Made by a program: the position numbers and the translations under genes. This document shows positions 53,392 to 62,606 of a DNA stretch of 64,000 nt, one piece after another. The notes under the pieces were generated by a model that made no database searches, was not told the DNA's origin, and saw only the letters and a program-made list of their open reading frames with translations. This DNA comes from Desulforamulus reducens MI-1 (GTDB lineage Bacteria > Bacillota > Desulfotomaculia > Desulfotomaculales > Desulfotomaculaceae), in assembly GCF_000016165.1 (NCBI RefSeq), contig NC_009253.1, positions 2,925,484 through 2,989,483 on the forward strand, in the 5' to 3' direction. The first letter of the stretch is position 1; each line of letters opens with the position of its first letter.

Positions 53392-53448
53392 TGAATATGG
53401 CTGTAAGTCCTGCTAAAAAAGCAGGACTTACAGCTAACATTTATTCCT
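53392..53448. repeat. Shared 3' flank and hairpin of the glycyl radical enzyme genes (copy 1)
   Basis: The sequence from 53392 to the stop codon matches 58341-58396, except for one extra A in the loop. It holds the hairpin CTGTAAGTCCTGC/GCAGGACTTACAG (53401-53433), without a T tail, probably an mRNA 3' end or processing structure. Confidence 0.8.
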
Positions 53449-55935
53449 TTAGATGGTGCTGTGCTCTGTTCTGGCAATAATATCATCTTGTAAATCAGGA
53501 GACAGGTCACAGAAGTATGCACTGTAGCCGGCTACCCGCACAATCAAACCACGGTATTTATCTGGGTCCTTTTTAGCCTTCAGCAGGGTTTCTTTGTTTA
53601 CAATGTTAAACTGCAGGTGCCACAGTCTTAAATCGCACCAGGTTCTGATAAAGGATGCCAGCTTTTGGGTTCCCTCTTCTCCCACCACACAGGATGGCGT
53701 AAACTTAATGTTTAACAGTCTAGAGGCTCGCTCTCTATAATCATAGTTCTTAGAGTTAAAGTTGGATAACAACACCGCAGTGGGTCCATTTACGTCCGCA
53801 CCGTGGGAAGCTGAAGATCCGTCAGACAATGGTGTGTATGCCTTTCTTCCGTTGGGAGAGGCACTGACTACTTTACCAAAGGGCACGTGGGAGGTAAAGG
53901 GTACCAGTCTTAGGTCAAAGTGTACGCCCAGTTCTTTGGAGTATTTTCTGGTAAACTCAAGGGCTTCACGGTCAACCTCTTTGGCAATGGAATCCACATA
54001 GGGATCGTTGTTACCGTATTTTGGAGCATTTAATAGCATTTGTCTGATAGCTTCTTTGCCTTCAAAGTTGCATTTCAGGGCTTCAATTAATTCTGTCATG
54101 GTTATTCTTTTATCTTCAAAGACAAGCTTTTTAACCGCTGCCAGTGAGTCAACTACAGTACCATAGCCCATCAATTCAAAGTAGCCCATATCAATACCAC
54201 CAGGAATCACTGGGGTATGCAGATCTAAACAGTTTTCCATGCACAGATCATGCAGTGCAGAACCCAGTGGAGTTGCAAAGTGCTTGGGACGTAGGTTTAC
54301 AATCACATGCTGCTGGATAAATGCATGTTTTAAGAAATTGGTGGATTGAGCTAGGTAGGCACTCCAGAACTCATCCCAGGTTTTAAAATCTCTTGGATCT
54401 CCTGTCTCAAGACCAATAACTTCGTCTCCGGTGAGCAGCATTTTGCCGTTATGCAAAACCATTTCCACGGCTGCGGCAAAGTTGACATAGGGGCAACCAC
54501 TGGTAAAGGTATCCCGGTTCGGCATTCTGGCTTCGGAACAACCGGATACGGCATAGTCATAGGCTTCTTCAAACTTTGCTCCTTTGGAAAGCAGTAAGGG
54601 AACAACTTCTTCGTCGTTGATTAATTTAGGGAATCCAGAACCTTCTTTAATAGTTAATGCCACCTCATGCATATAACGTTCCGGTGAACGTGCATGGATA
54701 CGGGCTGCCAGGTCAGGATAGTTTAAGGGGAACTCCTGCTTAGATTGTAAGAATAAGTAGGTTAGTTCGTTGGTAGCATCATTTCCGTTGGGAGTCTGTC
54801 CGCCAATGGTTACAGCTTCCCAGTGTGCATAGCCTTCGTTGAAAGCACCGCCGGTGGGAGATACATAAAGGTCAATGAATTGAGCCATGGCTACCCACAT
54901 ACATTCCAGTAGTTCAACTGCCTTTTCCGGAGTGATACGGCCTTCTGCCAAATCTTTTTTATAGTAAGGGTAGAAGTACTGGTCCATACGTCCGTTGGAA
55001 ATGATGGTACCGGTTTTTTGTTCAATTCTGGAAAACATCTGGGTAAACCACTGGGACTGTACTGCCTCACGGAAGTTCCGGGCGGGGTTTTCAGGTACCC
55101 ACTGACAAATTTCAGCAATCTCCAGTAATTCTTGCTTTCTGGTTTGGTCTGCTTCTTTTTCTGCCAGTTCAGCAGCCAGCTTAGCATGTCTCTTTGCCCA
55201 AAGTACGATGGCATCACATACGTTGATAACGGCCTGGAGGAAGGGAGCTTTCTCCATGTTATCCACTGGGCTTAGAGGATCAAGGGCTGCCAGTTTTTGC
55301 TCTGCCTCTTCTTTAATTCCTTTGAAACCTCTCTTTAATACTCTTTCATAGTCGTGAACCCACTGAATGGAAGAGCGGAAAGATGCCGTTTCGTTTACAA
55401 TGAATCTGGATTTTAAGGGGTCCTTAGGATCATAGGTGTATTTTAGGGTTTCTTTGGGTAGGGCTTTGGTCAGGTTTTCATGGAATGTTTTACCCTTCCA
55501 ATAGGGAGCAATTTCGTTAATCACGATATCAGCATCTGCCTGGGAAATGTTAAAGGGAGACTCTACACGGCTGGGCAGTTGCTCGATGGCAACATCAAGA
55601 AAGTCACCGTCTAATTCAGGGAACAGCATGCCATATCTTCCGGGTTGCCCGCCCCTACCTACCAATAGGTTGTCATCGTCAATGTAGACAGTCATATTTT
55701 TTGCAATGTGTAGCAGGGCCTTGGACCATCTTAATACCAAGGGTTCACCTTCGGTTTCTTTCATGGACTCAGTGAAGTACTTGGCTCTTTCTACATCAAT
55801 GATGGGGCGTTGGGTATTAAAGCTTTCCAGGATTTTATAGATTCTCTCTCTGCCTTTTTTGAAATCATTTTTGCCTAACATTTCTTCTTGAATTCTTTGT
55901 TCATGAGGTGAATACACGGTACAACATGTTGTCAT
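53449..55935 (-). CDS. islA: Glycyl radical enzyme, probable isethionate sulfite-lyase (intact copy)
   Basis: 828 residues. Glycyl radical motif [15 protein letters not shown] with the radical at G803; active-site C466 and E468 in [14 protein letters not shown]187, Q191, W372, R676 and F680 lie at a constant offset of two from residues I recall for isethionate sulfite-lyase (R189, Q193, W374, C468, E470, R678, F682, G805). That enzyme splits isethionate into acetaldehyde and sulfite. The CxE pair excludes pyruvate formate-lyase (CC). A dihydroxypropanesulfonate lyase (HpsG type) is the main alternative. Ribosome site AAGGAGGG. Own 469-bp upstream region with palindromes; the activase, GntR and TRAP genes lie upstream. 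A second copy is broken by an IS. Confidence 0.85.
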   Translation of the reverse strand: MTTCCTVYSPHEQRIQEEMLGKNDFKKGRERIYKILESFNTQRPIIDVERAKYFTESMKETEGEPLVLRWSKALLHIAKNMTVYIDDDNLLVGRGGQPGRYGMLFPELDGDFLDVAIEQLPSRVESPFNISQADADIVINEIAPYWKGKTFHENLTKALPKETLKYTYDPKDPLKSRFIVNETASFRSSIQWVHDYERVLKRGFKGIKEEAEQKLAALDPLSPVDNMEKAPFLQAVINVCDAIVLWAKRHAKLAAELAEKEADQTRKQELLEIAEICQWVPENPARNFREAVQSQWFTQMFSRIEQKTGTIISNGRMDQYFYPYYKKDLAEGRITPEKAVELLECMWVAMAQFIDLYVSPTGGAFNEGYAHWEAVTIGGQTPNGNDATNELTYLFLQSKQEFPLNYPDLAARIHARSPERYMHEVALTIKEGSGFPKLINDEEVVPLLLSKGAKFEEAYDYAVSGCSEARMPNRDTFTSGCPYVNFAAAVEMVLHNGKMLLTGDEVIGLETGDPRDFKTWDEFWSAYLAQSTNFLKHAFIQQHVIVNLRPKHFATPLGSALHDLCMENCLDLHTPVIPGGIDMGYFELMGYGTVVDSLAAVKKLVFEDKRITMTELIEALKCNFEGKEAIRQMLLNAPKYGNNDPYVDSIAKEVDREALEFTRKYSKELGVHFDLRLVPFTSHVPFGKVVSASPNGRKAYTPLSDGSSASHGADVNGPTAVLLSNFNSKNYDYRERASRLLNIKFTPSCVVGEEGTQKLASFIRTWCDLRLWHLQFNIVNKETLLKAKKDPDKYRGLIVRVAGYSAYFCDLSPDLQDDIIARTEHSTI

Positions 55936-56196
55936 GGAAGTTCCCTCCTTAGTTAGTTAATATGCATATTTAATCTGCTTACAGATTATTGCTTACGTAC
56001 TGCGGAACCAGCGGCAATTTTTTATCAATTTAAATTTTCGCCTAGACATTTCTTACAAAGGTAGGTTATTAGGTAAAAATTACAATTGGTTGTAATAATT
56101 GCTATGGACAATGCGTTTAATTAGGTTAAAGCAAAGGAATTTGTCTTGGTAAATTTCTGTGATAACTTACACAATGATACATATAAAATTGCAAGA

Positions 56197-56228
56197 GTTG
56201 TAACGTTGTAACGTCGTGACGTACGTAC
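56197..56228. promoter_or_regulatory. Candidate GntR operator cluster
   Basis: Repeats of GTAACGTT and TAACGTCGTGACGTACGTAC; includes the palindrome ACGTCGTGACGT. Contains GTTACAAC-like units (minus strand) similar to HutC-subfamily half-sites. The gntR gene ends ~180 bp away. Assignment is inferred. Confidence 0.4.
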
Positions 56229-56310
56229 CAGTTACTATGAATATACACCGTTTAATGCTTTTTTGCAATATGTATTTAAGGTTGCTGACATTTTTTTTGC
56301 AATACACAAG

Positions 56311-56360
56311 ACAAAACAGGTCTCGCTTCCCATATTACTGAAAAACGTGGCCTGTTTTGT
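56311..56360 (-). terminator. Terminator after the GntR gene
   Basis: ACAAAACAGG/CCTGTTTTGT stem around a ~30-base loop; T-rich on the minus strand beyond it (CTTGTGTATTG, then a long A/T stretch). Confidence 0.5.
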
Positions 56361-56404
56361 AAGTTATTCTTATCACTACCTTCTTATCACTACCTATTGG
56401 TAAA

Positions 56405-57124
56405 CTACTTCATGTTTCTTGACATTTTCAAGCTAAATGCATATTTATCTGCTCGATAAATACCACAATAGTACTCTATGGGATCTCCCTGGGGATCTGT
56501 TATTAAACGCTGGGCAACTAATATACAAGTATTTTCTGATATTCCTAGCAATTTCGCATCGCTTGGGTCGGGATTTTTAGCAGATATTCTTTGCTCTGCC
56601 TCATGCAAGTAAATACCTTCAGACTCCAATTTTTCATATAGTGTAATTTGATTTAAGTCGTATTTTTTTAATTTATTACTAATTTCAAAAGGATAATAAT
56701 GCCGCTCTATGGCAATGGGTTCCTGGTCCGCAAACCGCAACCTTTTAATGTAATAATATTCTTCTACTCCTAGACTCTCTGCAATTTCTTGGTTTGAGCC
56801 AGTCCCTTGATAAAGCAGTTGTGCTCCGGCTTGCATGCCCATTCTTTCTATGGTTTCCGTAAAACTACTTAAATGACCTAACCAATCGTTAATTGAACGA
56901 AAACGATTAATAAAGGTTCCTTTGCCATGAACTTTTTCCAATATCCCTTCATGAACCAAGGCAGATACCGCCTCCCGTACAGTGGTACGGCTAACGGAAT
57001 GCTTATCCATGAGCTCTCTTTCACTGGGGATTTTCTCTTGGTACAGTCCTTCCCTGATTTCCCGCAGTAAGATATCTTTTAATTGTATATGCAAGGGTAA
57101 TGGATTATTTACATTTAAACCCAT
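56405..57124 (-). CDS. GntR-family (HutC/UTRA) transcriptional regulator
   Basis: About 239 residues. The N-terminal winged helix IPSERELMDKHSVSRTTVREAVSALVHEGILEKVHGKGTF type is clear, followed by a UTRA ligand domain (residues ~85-235, ETIERMGMQAGAQLL, YYYIKRLRFADQEPIAIERH). ATG 57124 is favoured over GTG 57133 because GGGAG lies about ten bases before it. Located between the activase and the intact lyase gene; probably senses the sulfonate or a metabolite and controls the lyase locus. Confidence 0.9.
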   Translation of the reverse strand: MGLNVNNPLPLHIQLKDILLREIREGLYQEKIPSERELMDKHSVSRTTVREAVSALVHEGILEKVHGKGTFINRFRSINDWLGHLSSFTETIERMGMQAGAQLLYQGTGSNQEIAESLGVEEYYYIKRLRFADQEPIAIERHYYPFEISNKLKKYDLNQITLYEKLESEGIYLHEAEQRISAKNPDPSDAKLLGISENTCILVAQRLITDPQGDPIEYYCGIYRADKYAFSLKMSRNMK

Positions 57125-57199
57125 TAAACACACACTCCCAAATCTTCACCTAAAGTATTCCTTGGATTTGAACTTTTACAATAATCCGTATCTTTAGGG

Positions 57200-57297
57200 A
57201 AGATGCAATTTATACGTAGCATAGCAAGTGGCCTAGGCCTCAGTTTTACTTATGCACATCTAACTTTGATATCCCTCTTTTTTGTAAGCAAAAAAAA
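57200..57297. repeat. Dual-hairpin intergenic repeat, copy F (degenerate)
   Basis: GGCCTAGGCC followed by TCAGTTTTACTTATGCACATC and GTAAGCAAAAAAAATGG keep the order and linker of the family with many changes. Lies 75 bp upstream of gntR. Confidence 0.45.
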
Positions 57298-57392
57298 TGG
57301 TACTTATATCAGTATATCACGATATTATCTTTGCAACCAAGCCTCAAAGGGCTAGGTTTTTTTCCTAATGGGGTCGGGAAACCGGTTCTTTA

Positions 57393-58325
57393 TTATTGAG
57401 GAAAGTTCTCTTGCACTAGTTTTTTTAGAGTGCTAATACGTTCCTCAGGAATGGGTTTAACCCCTGATAAAAGATATTCTCTACCAATATAAGTGTACTT
57501 AGGTTCACCTAAACGATGGTAAGCTAAAATCTCATACTTAACGTTGGGATAACATTTAATAAAATCAATAATTGCTAAGATATCTTGTTCTGTATCATTA
57601 AAGCCTGGAATCACCGGAGTCCTTACAGTGATTGGAGTATTGGGAAAACAATTGCATAACTTCTTAAAATTTTCTAATATAGTTTCATTCCCTACGCCTG
57701 TAAATTGCTTATGTCTAGTTGAATTTATACTTTTTATATCAAAAAGAATATTGTCAACGTATTCAAATACCGTTACTGCCTTCTCCCAATCTGCATAACC
57801 GCAGGTCTCTATAGCAGTATTAAGTCTTCTGCGCTTTGCTTCCTTTAAAACTTCTAATGCAAACTCTGCCTGCACCAGGGGTTCACCACCACTTAAGGTA
57901 ATTCCTCCGCCTGATCGCATGTAAAAAGAGCTATCCTGCTCAACCAGCTCTATTACTTCATCGACCCTTTTTAATTCTCCATACATATTTAAAGCCTTGG
58001 AAGGGCAGATATCCGTACACTTGCCACAGTTGGTGCATCGTTCTCGATCAACGGTAATTTTGCCATTTTGGTCGTGCTTAATGGCTTCTGTCTCACAGCT
58101 TTTAATACACCAGCCGCATTCCTTTATACTAATGCACTTATTTGCATTGTAAGCCAGCTCAGGGTGAAAATGCTGGGACTCCGGGTTGGCGCACCATTGA
58201 CATCTCAGTGGACACCCTTTTAAAAACACAATGGTTCTGATGCCCGGCCCATCGTGCACGGAATAACGCTGGACATTAAAAACATAGCCATATTTCTTCT
58301 TGTCAAAGTTAGTTGCAGCAACCAT
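57393..58325 (-). CDS. islB: Glycyl radical enzyme activase (radical SAM)
   Basis: 310 residues. FLKGCPLRCQWCANPES holds the radical-SAM CxxxCxxC cluster; two ferredoxin-type 4Fe-4S motifs are inserted (CGWCIKSCETEAI and CTNCGKCTDICPS). SGGGITLSGGEPLVQAEFA and ETCGYADWEKA are activase signatures. It installs the glycyl radical on the lyase. AGGAGG lies six bases before the ATG. It directly follows the disrupted lyase copy, so it was probably cotranscribed with it; polar effects of the IS are likely unless an internal promoter exists. Confidence 0.93.
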   Translation of the reverse strand: MVAATNFDKKKYGYVFNVQRYSVHDGPGIRTIVFLKGCPLRCQWCANPESQHFHPELAYNANKCISIKECGWCIKSCETEAIKHDQNGKITVDRERCTNCGKCTDICPSKALNMYGELKRVDEVIELVEQDSSFYMRSGGGITLSGGEPLVQAEFALEVLKEAKRRRLNTAIETCGYADWEKAVTVFEYVDNILFDIKSINSTRHKQFTGVGNETILENFKKLCNCFPNTPITVRTPVIPGFNDTEQDILAIIDFIKCYPNVKYEILAYHRLGEPKYTYIGREYLLSGVKPIPEERISTLKKLVQENFPQ

Positions 58326-58340
58326 ATATTTCCTCCTGAC

Positions 58341-58396
58341 TGAATATGGCTGTAAGTCCTGCTAAAAAGCAGGACTTACAGCTAACATTTATTCCT
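58341..58396. repeat. Shared 3' flank and hairpin of the glycyl radical enzyme genes (copy 2)
   Basis: Same sequence as 53392-53448 less one A in the loop; hairpin at 58350-58381. The match ends at 58341: upstream of this point the two loci are unrelated. Confidence 0.8.
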
Positions 58397-59917
58397 TTAG
58401 ATGGTGCTGTGCTCTGTTCTGGCAATAATATCATCTTGTAAATCAGGAGACAGGTCACAGAAGTATGCACTGTAGCCGGCTACCCGCACAATCAAACCAC
58501 GGTATTTATCTGGGTCCTTTTTAGCCTTCAGCAGGGTTTCTTTGTTTACAATGTTAAACTGCAGGTGCCACAGTCTTAAATCGCACCAGGTTCTGATAAA
58601 GGATGCCAGCTTTTGGGTTCCCTCTTCTCCCACCACACAGGATGGCGTAAACTTAATGTTTAACAGTCTAGAGGCTCGCTCTCTATAATCATAGTTCTTA
58701 GAGTTAAAGTTGGATAACAACACCGCAGTGGGTCCATTTACGTCCGCACCGTGGGAAGCTGAAGATCCGTCAGACAATGGTGTGTATGCCTTTCTTCCGT
58801 TGGGAGAGGCACTGACTACTTTACCAAAGGGCACGTGGGAGGTAAAGGGTACCAGTCTTAGGTCAAAGTGTACGCCCAGTTCTTTGGAGTATTTTCTGGT
58901 AAACTCAAGGGCTTCACGGTCAACCTCTTTGGCAATGGAATCCACATAGGGATCGTTGTTACCGTATTTTGGAGCATTTAATAGCATTTGTCTGATAGCT
59001 TCTTTGCCTTCAAAGTTGCATTTCAGGGCTTCAATTAATTCTGTCATGGTTATTCTTTTATCTTCAAAGACAAGCTTTTTAACCGCTGCCAGTGAGTCAA
59101 CTACAGTACCATAGCCCATCAATTCAAAGTAGCCCATATCAATACCACCAGGAATCACTGGGGTATGCAGATCTAAACAGTTTTCCATGCACAGATCATG
59201 CAGTGCAGAACCCAGTGGAGTTGCAAAGTGCTTGGGACGTAGGTTTACAATCACATGCTGCTGGATAAATGCATGTTTTAAGAAATTGGTGGATTGAGCT
59301 AGGTAGGCACTCCAGAACTCATCCCAGGTTTTAAAATCTCTTGGATCTCCTGTCTCAAGACCAATAACTTCGTCTCCGGTGAGCAGCATTTTGCCGTTAT
59401 GCAAAACCATTTCCACGGCTGCGGCAAAGTTGACATAGGGGCAACCACTGGTAAAGGTATCCCGGTTCGGCATTCTGGCTTCGGAACAACCGGATACGGC
59501 ATAGTCATAGGCTTCTTCAAACTTTGCTCCTTTGGAAAGCAGTAAGGGAACAACTTCTTCGTCGTTGATTAATTTAGGGAATCCAGAACCTTCTTTAATA
59601 GTTAATGCCACCTCATGCATATAACGTTCCGGTGAACGTGCATGGATACGGGCTGCCAGGTCAGGATAGTTTAAGGGGAACTCCTGCTTAGATTGTAAGA
59701 ATAAGTAGGTTAGTTCGTTGGTAGCATCATTTCCGTTGGGAGTCTGTCCGCCAATGGTTACAGCTTCCCAGTGTGCATAGCCTTCGTTGAAAGCACCGCC
59801 GGTGGGAGATACATAAAGGTCAATGAATTGAGCCATGGCTACCCACATACATTCCAGTAGTTCAACTGCCTTTTCCGGAGTGATACGGCCTTCTGCCAAA
59901 TCTTTTTTATAGTAAGG

Positions 59918-61471
59918 CACTAGTGTTGCATAAAAAAATTTTTGTTTTGTCAAGTATTTTGGGATATTTTGTCTACGAATAAATAAAAAATCTCCTTATA
60001 ATTGAGATATAACAGGTAGTCCTGTCCATAATCCCAAAAATAAGGAGACCACGCATGGACAAGAATACCAATAAATCCACATATAATCAACTATTTCAAA
60101 CAATTTATAACGAAAAATTTTTAAGCAATGTCAAAGAATCAGAAGTCGATGCTTACGCTAAAAAATTAACCGTTATCAAACTAATTCAAATGATTTCCTA
60201 TGCACAGTTAGAGCAACTTAAAGGTCTCCGCCATATTAGTAACAGCTTAAATGATGATAATTTCAGCTCGGCAGTAGGTTTAGATTCAATTAGTGCTTCA
60301 CAGTTATCCCGTAAATTGAGAGATTTATCTCCTGAATTAACTCAGTCTCTGTTTTCTGATATAGTCCATCAGTTTGGTACTGAAATAGGTTTTAAATCAA
60401 TAAGACAAGAATTAGGTCGCATTTATCTGATAGACTCTTCAACAATAAGCCTTTGTCTATCCCGATACCGCTGGGCAGAGTTCAGAAAAACCAAAAGTGG
60501 AGTTAAATTACACCTCCGTATCCAGCTGCTTGAGCAAGGGGTTCTACCAGACAAAGCCATAATTAAACCAGCTAAGTCTGCTGACAAAACACAAATGGAT
60601 GCCTTGGTTGTAGAAAAAGATGCCCTAAACGTCTTTGATCGTGGCTACTTGGATTACAAGAGGTTTGACAATTATTCTAATAATGGTACCAGATTCGTTA
60701 GCCGTTTAAAGAGTAACGCAATAGTTGAAACACTAGAAAAATTTCCAACAAACCAAGATAGCTTAATCAAGAAAGACCATAAAGTAATCCTAGGCAAAGA
60801 CGGTACAACCAAAATGCAGAACCCCTTGAGACTAATAGAAACAGAAGATACCGAGGGTAAGCCTGTAATTATCATTACCAACGACTTTGAGTTAAGTGCC
60901 GAGGAAATAAGCGACATATACCGCTACCGCTGGCAGATAGAATTATTCTTTAAGTGGATCAAACAACATTTCTGTGTAAAACATTTCTATGGTTTAAGCC
61001 AGCAGGCTGTGGAAAACCAATTGATGATAGCACTGATTACCTACTGTTTAATGATGTTGCTTAAAAAGAAAACAGGTTACGAAGGCCCATTACTAAAAAT
61101 TCAAATGTTGCTTCATACATGCCTTTATGTAGACTTCACCAAGTTTGTACGAAAGCTCCACCACAAGTCAGGCCAAAGTTCAAGAGGACGACGGTGTATA
61201 GACCATGAAAAAGTCTACAACATTACGTTAGTACAGGTACTACAAGGTGAGGCAGAACACCTGGATGATCTAACTTACGACCCGATAATAGCTTAGGAAT
61301 TACATGATCTGAAAAATGTGGATAAAGGACTACCTCTTAAGTGGTTGTTCCTTTAGCACAAAGAGAAATAAGGTAATTGGTGTATACAACCAATTTATTA
61401 CAAAATAATACAATGCAATTTTCCATTTATTTACTTTTGATTTATACATTAGTTTTTATGCAACGCTAGTG
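59918..61471 (+). mobile_element. IS4-family insertion sequence, copy 2 (inside lyase gene)
   Basis: 1554 bp, same terminal repeats as copy 1 but opposite orientation. The flanking 9-bp direct repeat is ATAGTAAGG (59909-59917 and 61472-61480), present once in the intact lyase gene at the matching place. A perfect -35-like TTGACA lies near the left end (59947-59952, minus strand) and points outward into the 3' part of the lyase gene. Confidence 0.97.
60055..61296 (+). CDS. IS4-family transposase (copy 2)
   Basis: 413 residues, identical to the copy-1 transposase: Asp in IYLIDSSTISL, Asp in NVFDRGYLDYK, Glu in YRYRWQIELFFKWIK. It lies antisense to the interrupted lyase gene. After the stop, AAGGACTACC and GGTTGTTCCTT can form a hairpin that may end transcription before the right terminus. 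Confidence 0.95.
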   Translation: MDKNTNKSTYNQLFQTIYNEKFLSNVKESEVDAYAKKLTVIKLIQMISYAQLEQLKGLRHISNSLNDDNFSSAVGLDSISASQLSRKLRDLSPELTQSLFSDIVHQFGTEIGFKSIRQELGRIYLIDSSTISLCLSRYRWAEFRKTKSGVKLHLRIQLLEQGVLPDKAIIKPAKSADKTQMDALVVEKDALNVFDRGYLDYKRFDNYSNNGTRFVSRLKSNAIVETLEKFPTNQDSLIKKDHKVILGKDGTTKMQNPLRLIETEDTEGKPVIIITNDFELSAEEISDIYRYRWQIELFFKWIKQHFCVKHFYGLSQQAVENQLMIALITYCLMMLLKKKTGYEGPLLKIQMLLHTCLYVDFTKFVRKLHHKSGQSSRGRRCIDHEKVYNITLVQVLQGEAEHLDDLTYDPIIA

Positions 61472-62543
61472 ATAGTAAGGGTAGAAGTACTGGTCCATAC
61501 GTCCGTTGGAAATGATGGTACCGGTTTTTTGTTCAATTCTGGAAAACATCTGGGTAAACCACTGGGACTGTACTGCCTCACGGAAGTTCCGGGCGGGGTT
61601 TTCAGGTACCCACTGACAAATTTCAGCAATCTCCAGTAATTCTTGCTTTCTGGTTTGGTCTGCTTCTTTTTCTGCCAGTTCAGCAGCCAGCTTAGCATGT
61701 CTCTTTGCCCAAAGTACGATGGCATCACATACGTTGATAACGGCCTGGAGGAAGGGAGCTTTCTCCATGTTATCCACTGGGCTTAGAGGATCAAGGGCTG
61801 CCAGTTTTTGCTCTGCCTCTTCTTTAATTCCTTTGAAACCTCTCTTTAATACTCTTTCATAGTCGTGAACCCACTGAATGGAAGAGCGGAAAGATGCCGT
61901 TTCGTTTACAATGAATCTGGATTTTAAGGGGTCCTTAGGATCATAGGTGTATTTTAGGGTTTCTTTGGGTAGGGCTTTGGTCAGGTTTTCATGGAATGTT
62001 TTACCCTTCCAATAGGGAGCAATTTCGTTAATCACGATATCAGCATCTGCCTGGGAAATGTTAAAGGGAGACTCTACACGGCTGGGCAGTTGCTCGATGG
62101 CAACATCAAGAAAGTCACCGTCTAATTCAGGGAACAGCATGCCATATCTTCCGGGTTGCCCGCCCCTACCTACCAATAGGTTGTCATCGTCAATGTAGAC
62201 AGTCATATTTTTTGCAATGTGTAGCAGGGCCTTGGACCATCTTAATACCAAGGGTTCACCTTCGGTTTCTTTCATGGACTCAGTGAAGTACTTGGCTCTT
62301 TCTACATCAATGATGGGGCGTTGGGTATTAAAGCTTTCCAGGATTTTATAGATTCTCTCTCTGCCTTTTTTGAAATCATTTTTGCCTAACATTTCTTCTT
62401 GAATTCTTTGTTCATGAGGTGAATACACGGTACAACATGTTGTCATTTTAGGACTCCTCCTTAAGATTTAGATGTTTATCTAAGTCTATACATATATAGG
62501 TATAAGCTCTTTCACTTCACTAACTTATATAAAGTTTTTCTTT

Positions 62544-62582
62544 ATATCTTTAGAACTAGAGCAATCCTAGTTCTAAAGATAT
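62544..62582. terminator. Perfect 16-bp hairpin between the TRAP gene and the lyase copy
   Basis: ATATCTTTAGAACTAG/CTAGTTCTAAAGATAT with a seven-base loop. T-rich on the plus strand (TTTTTAC) but not immediately on the minus strand, so in the direction of the operon it may be an mRNA-processing or attenuating structure rather than a full stop. Confidence 0.6.
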
Positions 62583-62606
62583 TTTTACAGGAGCATAAGA
62601 GCATAA

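Larger units (their letters stand above)
55936..56404. other. Control region of the intact glycyl radical enzyme gene
   Basis: 469 bp without a gene. On the minus strand TTACAA and TATCAT with an 18-bp spacer (about 56202-56173) could be a promoter, giving an ~225-nt leader. An ACGT-rich cluster (56197-56228) sits on or just upstream of the -35 region, and a palindrome ATTACAA-TTGG-TTGTAAT lies inside the leader (56079-56096). No riboswitch class recognised. Confidence 0.45.
58397..62446 (-). pseudogene. islA: Glycyl radical enzyme gene (second islA copy) disrupted by an IS
   Basis: Without the 1554-bp IS and 9-bp duplication the gene is 2487 bp, the same length as the intact copy, and its translation is identical over both halves. 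The insertion lies after Y325. The 5' part (61466-62446) encodes residues 1-325, one His and then a stop from the IS end. The 3' part stays open from a TTG inside the IS (59953), giving 12 IS-derived residues plus P323-I828, including C466, E468 and G803 but not R187/Q191. The ribosome site (AAGGAGGAG) and leader differ from copy 1. Position after the TRAP gene and before the activase suggests this is the original operon copy. Confidence 0.93.

Noticed and set aside
53241-53480. Plus-strand frame of 79 codons reading out of IS copy 1
   Set aside because: Same IS-end start as at 59953 but it runs into a hairpin and antisense lyase sequence; no sign of coding.
53449-55935. Pyruvate formate-lyase or choline trimethylamine-lyase
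   Set aside because: No Cys-Cys pair as in pyruvate formate-lyase. The pocket residues and neighbouring TRAP and TauE/SafE genes fit a sulfonate lyase better, and there are no microcompartment genes as with choline lyase.
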